This document shows, in pieces, positions 57,841-64,000 of a stretch of DNA of 64,000 nt. The first letter of the stretch is position 1. Each line of letters opens with the position of its first letter. The stretch spans positions 5,977,001 through 6,041,000 of the forward strand of contig BTPP01000001.1 of the NCBI GenBank assembly GCA_037102815.1, written 5' to 3'. The stretch comes from Neurospora intermedia (taxonomy: Eukaryota > Ascomycota > Sordariomycetes > Sordariales > Sordariaceae). The position numbers and the translations under genes are program-made. The notes under the pieces were generated by a model. The model searched no databases and was not told where the DNA came from. It saw only the letters and a program-made list of their open reading frames with translations.

Positions 57841-58203
57841 TATGGGTCGCAGGTGTAGTGGTTCATTCCACTGCCCTGTAGCTTGTAGCTCGGGAGCACA
57901 TGGGTTCACTCCTCATTTCGAGCAGGTAAAAATTCCTTTCCCCCTTTCCGTCCGCTCTGCCTCTCCCCGTCCTTCCTTTTTTTTGTCTTCTGAGCTGGGT
58001 TGAGGTGGTGCATGGTTGATACTGATTTGCTTTATGTTTAGTTTTTCCATGTAAGTGCTCGTGATCGTTATATGATTGGTTTTTGTTTGTGTTTGTGTTT
58101 TGTGGCATTATCCATCTCGCGTCCCTCCCGATATGTATCTGCTTTTTTTGCTCGCCGCGGAGTGGATATGGGCCTTGATACTGTTTGTGGAAGGCTCTAT
58201 CTA

Positions 58204-58265
<62 letters not shown>

Positions 58266-58280
58266 AGAAAAAAAAAAAAA
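57841..58280 (+). other. Possible tRNA-derived SINE-like element with poly-A tail (speculative)
   Basis: An A-box-like GGTGTAGTGGTT at 57852-57863 and a B-box-like GGTTCACTCC at 57903-57912 resemble a glutamine- or glutamate-type tRNA head. About 290 bp downstream lies an A47 run and two further A13 runs. Pol III boxes at the 5' end with an A-rich 3' end is the plan of a SINE. No clear target duplication was found, and the tRNA part does not fold into a cloverleaf with a paired acceptor stem. Confidence 0.3.
58206..58280. repeat. Long poly-A tract (A47-G-A13-G-A13)
   Basis: Forty-seven consecutive A at 58206-58252, then G and 13 A, then G and 13 A. It is the longest homopolymer in the window. 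The polylysine ORF across it is an artefact. Confidence 0.95.
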
Positions 58281-58983
58281 GTCGGGCGATTGGCCCTTGT
58301 ACGGAAAGTTGACGGTTAACTTGTTCTTGTGCTCGATACGGACTCGGACTTCACGAACTAAGTTTTTAAGAGAAAACTGTTGTTGGTGAACATGTAGTAA
58401 GTACACTCAGTCACTTTTTTCGAACCTGTGATAGGAAGGAGCAAGGTTGATCACGGCTTCAGCTTCTCCCCGAGATACATCAAACAAGATGCAATGCAGC
58501 AAGAGAAAGCCAATGTCCAAGTGCAAAGTCCACATCCCAAGCCCCGAGTTCCTCCAAGTGTCTCAAGTCGAAAACACGCATGCAGCATAGCTAGTGGAAG
58601 GCAAAAGGTTTTTTAGTATCAAATCTTGAATTTTTTGTCCTTTACCGCACTGGTTTATATAAACCTCTTTCTTCTAGGTGTAGAATAGGTATATAGGCTC
58701 ACAACCCGTCCTTTCAACCAACAAATAGGTAAAACTGCTCTGCCTGCCCGTTGGTATAATCGAAAAGCCAAATTATGCCTGCCTGCCTTCCTGTTCGCCT
58801 GCCTTCTCCTTCCTTCCTTCTCCTCCTGAACGCCATCCTTCATGAAAACAAGAGAGAAAGAAACCCAACCGCAAAATGGTACAAAAGTGAAGCAAAAAGA
58901 AACAGAAACAAAAATGCAAAAAGGTATGTGCAGTGTAACTAGGTAGCGAAGCTTTTATAGAAGCGACGGTGGGTATCTTTCGT
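58281..58983. other. Intergenic, 3' of the small mitochondrial gene
   Basis: No supported gene. Contains the 3' untranslated region of the minus-strand gene at 58984-59378. Confidence 0.45.
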
Positions 58984-59378
58984 TTAGATACGACCATCAA
59001 GCACCGTCTTGGCAATCAGAGGCCACCCGAGGAGTGTACCAGCGACGAGGGGGTATCTATTTATCATTTTCCATTTCCAGTCAGTTTCATTTTCATCATC
59101 AGAAGAATCACTTGAGAGTAGAGTAGAGGTAGAGTTGGAAGAAGAACTTACACAGCAGCTTGACCAGCGAGCTTCTTCAAGGAAGCACCCCAGTCGGCAC
59201 CAGCAGCGCCCGTCTCGGTGGGGATGCGCTCGTAAGGGGTGTGCAACTCCATGCGGCGAGCCCATTGGCGCATGGTTTGCATGACGGAGAACTGGCGAGT
59301 GCTTTGAATGGTGGCCTTGCGAGAGGTGGCCTGAGTGGCAGCGCGGAAGGCGGAGCGGGCGAGGATGGGGGAGACCAT
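58984..59378 (-). CDS. Small probable mitochondrial membrane protein, 99 aa
   Basis: Two exons, 59378-59152 and 59056-58984, encode 99 aa. The 95-nt intron (GTAAGT to ATAG) is in phase 2. Residues 1-33 (MVSPILARSAFRAATQ, then RQFSVMQ) are Arg/Ser/Ala-rich without acidic residues, a typical mitochondrial presequence. Residues about 37-77 are polar (WARRMELHTPYERIP). The second exon supplies a single hydrophobic segment (YPLVAGTLLGWPLIAKTVL) and the end DGRI. I do not recognise the family. The size and layout fit a supernumerary inner-membrane or respiratory-complex subunit, but that is inference. The gene is tandem with the homoserine kinase gene on the minus strand, 2.3 kb away. Confidence 0.78.
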
Positions 59379-61698
59379 TTTGATTTTGATTTTTTGGGGT
59401 TGTTGTTGTTGTGGTGGTGGTGGTGGTGTGTTTGTGTGATGTTACTCGAAAGGTTTGGAGTGTGAGAGTTGTGTGGTTCGTGGTGCGATACCGAACGATG
59501 TGTGGTGATTGGTCGAGGACGGGAGTGTAAGTAAGTTGAGTGGATGGATGTTGTTTTGGTGGTAGTGTAGTGGTGAAGAAGAAGAAGAAGATAGTATGAG
59601 ATCTAAGATCTAGGATCTATTCAGTTGCTTCTTTGATATTGATGCTGATGCTGATGATAGAAGAGAGAAGGTATCACAACCATTGTCGGACACCATCCTC
59701 TTATAATAACCAAAACTTTCCATCCATCCTCTTGCTTACTTTCCGTCTAATTCCCTCCAAACACCCAAAAAGATTTTCCCGCATCGCGATCTTTCCCGAA
59801 CTTCCACCAACTTCCCAACTTCCCAAATTCCGGCAAAAGACCCAAAGAGACGGGTCCAGTGACAGTTAGTTCCCAGCTAGACGGCACCAAAGGGAATTGG
59901 TGCCTTGCCTTGCGTGCAAGTCAATCATCATCTCACCACCAAAAACCGCCTCATGATGGGCAGATCCGCCATCCAGAATCTCACCACCACCTTCCGGCTT
60001 CTGTTCGTCCACACGTCTAACCCTCACCAACCCTTACTCGCAGTCAGTCCAGATGGGAGAAGCGAACGACCCAAATCATACCATAGACATTCTAAAACAC
60101 CAGATGCCAAGCAAGCATCCCGCCCCCCTGTTCTCCTGCTTCTCAGCTACTCAGCTACTCAGCCCTATGGGTAATTGGGATAAGCCAATCAGGTGAGATG
60201 TAATTGTCCCCCCTCCCCGGATTCTTGTTCCCATGTGACTGAGTGACTGCTGAAGGAAAGGAAAGGATCCAGGCTTTCAGGCCTTTTTTGCAGCGAGAAA
60301 ATGAGTGAGTGAAAGGAGTGTGGACGATGCAGCAAGGGAACGTGGCACGATTTGGGGCTGAGTCTCGGCCGGTCGTGGTGTGATCGGGGGAGTCCGACTG
60401 GCTTGGTCGAGCTGTGATTGGACAGTTTACCAAAAGGGGAGTGGGGCGCTGCTGGAAGATGGCGTTGTCTGGCCTGGCCGTTTTGGATGGGAAATGCCAA
60501 GCGAGTGGGCAGCAGGGGTGGTGATTGGTGCGGTTGGGTAATGACTGAATGGTTCTGGAATGGAAGTGCCTGGATTTGTGTCTGTTCCTGGGTTTGGGTT
60601 GAACTTGGGGATCAGGCGAAACTGTTTTTCAGCTGACCAGCGCTGACAGGCGGGAATTCTCCATACTGGCAGGAATAACTTGTTTCCTGGAGTCTGTGTG
60701 GGTGTTTGTTTTATCCCGGATGGCGCCGGCGGGCGGTCCCTCCCTACCTCTACCTAACCATGGGAATGGGAAATGACCACGAAACCTAACCCAGATTGTC
60801 TCCAGGGGATGGTTGCGAATTTTCCCGAAATACGGCGGATACATACAATTTCTGCGCTTGGTGCCGTTTGGCATCTGACAGCGAGCATAAGGAATGACAG
60901 CTGCAAATGTCCTAAACCCGGCTACTTACTTCATCGCTCCCATCTTCCGACCCGGGCCTGGCTGGGGGTCGAGTGAGATGCTACATATGTACGTACCACA
61001 AAACTTTGATCCGAGTTCAAGTCCGTCCAGCACTTGATCTTTCACAACTTGTAAGATCTAGACCCGGAAAACTACGGAATGAAGCCATCGTGAGATTTCT
61101 CGGTTCTTCCCGGATGGAGCGGAGCCCCGCAAGGCGGCAACGGACAGACCACATCCGGTCCCGAAGCGGAGCCCGTCCAGTCCAGTACCCGCCGAGCCGC
61201 CATGTCGTCGGGGGGTACTCCACACGTCAGCCGATCGGGAACCCGTTAAGCGCGGTACACGGATGTACCCGGAAGACGACAAACGCAGATGGAGCCGCGA
61301 AAGGATACGGCGTGGTTTTTGCGCCTTGAGACTTGAACAAGTCTGGAAGCGGGAGTTAGTTATCCCTTCTTTTAAAATGGTGGGCGGCCCCAGGGGGCTT
61401 GCCTGAAACAGAGAAACATAGGTAATGTCGGTAGGCATCTCGTACGATCATGAGCATCTCGTGACCACTTAATACCAAGAGACGAGACCTCGCGGGAAGC
61501 TTCGGGATGAGGGATGAGCGATGAGGGGTATCACAAGATTTTTCTTCTGTTTTTTTTTCTGTGCTTCGTTTTCTCCAATGTCTAAGCCGGCTCACTGCCC
61601 AATCCCGCTTTCACCAGCCTCTCCTCTACCTCTTTACCACCTGGTTACCCTATCACGGGAACCACAGGCAACCCCATCTCATCCCATCCCATGGGCAT
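59379..61698. other. Intergenic region
   Basis: Holds the promoter of the small mitochondrial gene and the 3' region of the homoserine kinase gene. A GAA/GAT-rich purine run lies near 59,575-59,590. A GC-rich patch at 61,110-61,270 contains GGAGCGGAGCCC at 61116-61127. The 118-codon ORF at 60973-61329 crosses this patch but has no recognisable protein character. Confidence 0.45.
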
Positions 61699-62912
61699 CT
61701 AAGCCCTAGTAACCGTAGTCCCATCCGCAGGCTCCAACAGCTCCCAGCGGCAGACAATGTTGTTGGACTTGAACTCTTCAATGATCTTCTGGGCAATAGT
61801 CTCAAAGTTTTCCGTCGCCAGCGCCAAGATGGTCGGGCCGGCACCGGACAGGCACACGCCCAAAAGACCGGGCTGCGTGGCGGGCGTCATGGACTCGACG
61901 ATCTTGGTCAGACCGGGAATGAGGACCTGGCGGTAGGGCTGGTGCAGCTTGTCCTGCATGGCCAGGTTGATGAGCTCCGGATCGGGAGGAGATTGGCCGA
62001 GGGCGACGGGGAGGAGGGCTATCCTTTGGAGGTTGAAGGTCTAGTTGAAAAAAAAAGTCAGTGGTTTGATTGATTGATTGGTTGATAGTGAGATAAAGAA
62101 GAAGAAGGAAAGACGTACAACATCCGCACGGGGATACTCGGCGGGAAGAACCTCGCGGGCCTTGGCGGTGGGAACCTCGAATTCGGGAATGATGGCCACG
62201 GCCTTGATTTCGGGAGCCCAGGGGAACTTAATGTGGTGGCCGATGCCGTGGGGAGGCGAAGGGGGCTTGACGCCCGTGTCGACACCGCCGGCGGGGGCGG
62301 GGAGGACCTCACTGAGGGGAATCTCAGTGCGGGCGGTCTCCTCGGGGGTGAGGGGCTTGAGGTAGGTGCCAACAAAGCCACCAAAGAGGGCGGCGCCGAC
62401 GTTGTCGGGGTGGCGCTCTGCAATTCTTGTCAGTGTTTGTTGCTCAAGGTGAGTGAGAGTGTTGTAAGTGACTCACCAATCATGAGGCAGTAGTCAAAGA
62501 GACGCTCGGGAGTGAGGTCGTGCAGACCGCCGACCTCCTTGCCGAGCTGGACACCGGCGACGACAGCGGCGCCGGAGGAACCCAGACCTCTTCCGAGGGG
62601 GATGGGGTTCTTGATGTGCACATGAGTCTCGACGGGAAAGCTGCGCTGGTCGTTGCAGCGGAGGACGTAGAGCGCCACACGGGTGATAAGGTTGACCTCG
62701 GGGTCCAGGCTGATATCCTCCTCGCCCTGGCCCTCGTAGGTGATGCGGCAGTTCAGCGGCTTGTCCGAAGTCGTCTTGGAGCGGTCGATGGTGACATGGA
62801 GCTCCAGGTACATGGACAAGGCCAGGCCGATGACGTCGAAGCCGGGGCCAATGTTGGCGCTCGAGCAAGGCGTCTTGATGACGAACTTTTCGATCTGCTG
62901 AGAAGAGGCCAT
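61699..62912 (-). CDS. thr1: Homoserine kinase (GHMP kinase family)
   Basis: Three exons, 62912-62477, 62417-62119 and 62040-61699, encode 358 aa, almost the length of yeast Thr1. Introns are 59 and 78 nt, GT-AG, with junctions in phases 1 and 0. The start FVIKTPCSSANIGPGFDVIGLAL and the ATP-binding glycine/serine loop PLGRGLGSSGAA (about residues 107-118) are GHMP hallmarks. ERHPDNVGAALFGG follows the first splice. LLGVCLSGAGPTILAL near residue 305 is the C-terminal glycine-rich motif. It phosphorylates L-homoserine in threonine synthesis in the cytosol. An upstream TGACTC (63166-63171), close to the CPC-1/Gcn4 site, would fit cross-pathway amino-acid control. That is inference. Confidence 0.95.
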
Positions 62913-64000
62913 TGTGTCTGGAGTGAAAGTGGTTTACTACTACTAGGGGTTGAACCCAGTGGTTATGGTTTCACAGAAAGAAACGAACGGGAGATGGATG
63001 AACAGAGTAAACAATCGTCGGCCTGCCTATGCCAAGAAACACAAATGCTCTCTTTTGTGAGATGCGTCACCTTCACTGAAATTTTGTTGAATTTCAATTG
63101 ATTTCCCTTTCTGGAGGTCGGAGGGTGCCCCGATTACGGAGCGGAGCCCGGCGGGCAGTGGACAATGACTCCTCTACAGTGTCCACTTGGCGTTATGGAG
63201 CGCTGGGTGCTCCACCTTTTAGGGTTCGATCCACTAGTTTAAACCCTTAACTTGTCTGCTTCTTTTCGTTTCAAGTCAACACAGTCATCAAGGTTCTTCT
63301 TCGCTCGAGTCAACATCAATGTTACCATAGTAACGAGAATCGCACAGCATTCAACAAGCATTCCAGTTGACTAGGTGGGACTATGTGTTTCGACAGCCAC
63401 TTATTCTTCGATGAACTTGCTTTGCCTGCGCCAAGATAGAGTGTTCCAAGCGGCATTAAAAGACCTTCGAGGGAAACATGACGCTTGTGATAATGTACAT
63501 CATTTCACGAGTTAATCAATACCAGTGCGACAAGGATTGCTTGCCGTTCTAGCAGTTCATGATCTAGTCCCAACAGTAAGCTTCGGCGTACAACTTGAAA
63601 GATCTCTCGATGTCTTTTGATCTGACAATTCCTCGAGGCAAATAGCACAACCATTTTTTTCACATTACGGTGTTCATTGAGGCCAACAGTTCTGAAGCTT
63701 TGCAACCAGGCAAAAGACTCCACACTTTGTTCGAGTAGAAAGAATCAAGCATGATCTGTTAAGGTTGCTTGACACTTACAAGGCTGAAGAACCCTTTTCG
63801 GCCGTTGCTGTGGCTACGGTGCCAAGAAGGCCATGTAAACATCGGCAACCGAGCTTTTGAAGTAATTGTTTGCACATAGCTTGGTTGTGGTCTTTTTATT
63901 CTTTGTTTCGTGCTTCCTTCTAAATTCCACAGACCGTGCTGCTACCCGATACTGGTGGCACGGGTGCAGGCCCTCCACAATTCTCTTTAAGGTGAATTTC
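62913..64000. other. Upstream flank of homoserine kinase to window end
   Basis: Contains the promoter of the homoserine kinase gene and unassigned DNA. GGAGCGGAGCCC at 63138-63149 repeats a motif seen downstream of the gene at 61116-61127. A tRNA-B-box-like GGTTCGATCC lies near 63222 with no tRNA around it. No coding region is supported to the end of the window. Confidence 0.45.
63157..63187. promoter_or_regulatory. Inverted repeat enclosing a Gcn4/CPC-1-like core, upstream of homoserine kinase
   Basis: AGTGGACA (63157-63164) and TGTCCACT (63180-63187) are perfect 8-bp inverted arms around a 15-base interval that contains TGACTC at 63166-63171. It lies about 245-275 bp upstream of the homoserine kinase start. 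TGACTC is the core of the Gcn4/CPC-1 consensus TGASTCA. The last base here is C rather than A. Confidence 0.4.

Noticed and set aside
57841-57925. tRNA gene
   Set aside because: A- and B-box-like words and a weak T-arm are present, but no 5' partner for the TTCGAGC acceptor strand and no convincing anticodon stem could be found. Kept only as a SINE-like candidate.
58072-58389. Polylysine ORF
   Set aside because: Artefact of the A47 tract.
60973-61329. 118-aa ORF in a GC-rich patch
   Set aside because: Arg/Ser-rich by composition only. No promoter, intron or domain evidence.
63222-63231. tRNA B-box GGTTCGATCC
   Set aside because: No matching A-box, T-stem or acceptor stem around it.
63219-63250. 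Telomere-like TTAGGG/CCCTTAA words
   Set aside because: Single units only, with no tandem array.

Overview
This window is nuclear DNA of a filamentous ascomycete, most likely the genus Neurospora. Genes carry short GT-AG introns (about 50-145 nt) with CTAAC/CTGAC-type branch sites, and leaders are pyrimidine-rich. One 11.6-kb AT-rich island shows the C-to-T/G-to-A decay expected of repeat-induced point mutation (RIP). The set of genes (invertase beside a FluG-type gene, and a RAD52 gene further on) fits, from memory and not from a search, the linkage group V inv to mus-11 neighbourhood of N. crassa. No ribosomal RNA, convincing tRNA or CRISPR array was seen.

Layout. 0.8-3.5 kb: FluG-type amidohydrolase/glutamine-synthetase fusion (+), convergent with a secreted GH32 invertase (4.4-6.5 kb, -). 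9.2-9.5 kb: 91-aa disordered protein (+) behind a tandem CRE promoter. 9.8-11.7 kb: protein with about seven membrane segments and a long proline-rich tail (-). 14.0-15.4 kb: AhpC/TSA (PRXL2-type) thioredoxin-fold protein (-). 18.2-19.7 kb: pepsin-family aspartic protease with no visible signal peptide (+). 23.3-25.6 kb: Barentsz/CASC3-type exon-junction-complex factor (+). 27.2-29.2 kb: CofD/YvcK-like protein containing an 18-nt exon (+). 33.3-36.0 kb: NBR1-type autophagy receptor (+). 36.9-38.4 kb: Nop13-like nucleolar RNA-binding protein (-).

38,583-50,203 is a nested transposon island. The outer element is a Mutator-like DNA transposon (MULE, Hop-like) with 54-bp terminal inverted repeats and a perfect 9-bp target duplication, CACTGTTCC. 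Its transposase is interrupted by an 8.2-kb Ty3/gypsy LTR retrotransposon fossil with 230-bp LTRs and a perfect 5-bp target duplication, CTAAT. The MULE landed 226 bp upstream of the nop13-like start codon. Everything inside is heavily RIPed except the outermost 100-200 bp at each end.

52.9-53.9 kb: Sts1/Cut8 proteasome-tethering factor (+). 55.2-57.1 kb: RAD52 (mus-11 type, +) with an 8-nt first coding exon. 59.0-59.4 kb: 99-aa probable mitochondrial membrane protein (-). 61.7-62.9 kb: homoserine kinase (-). The host genes are mostly housekeeping functions with no operon-like logic: RNA processing, proteostasis and autophagy, DNA repair, threonine synthesis and sugar use. The unusual biology lies in the nested RIPed island, the tandem CRE promoter, the very small exons, a possible tRNA-derived SINE near 57.8-58.3 kb, and several poorly described proteins. 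All exon boundaries were read by eye from splice signals and frame continuity.
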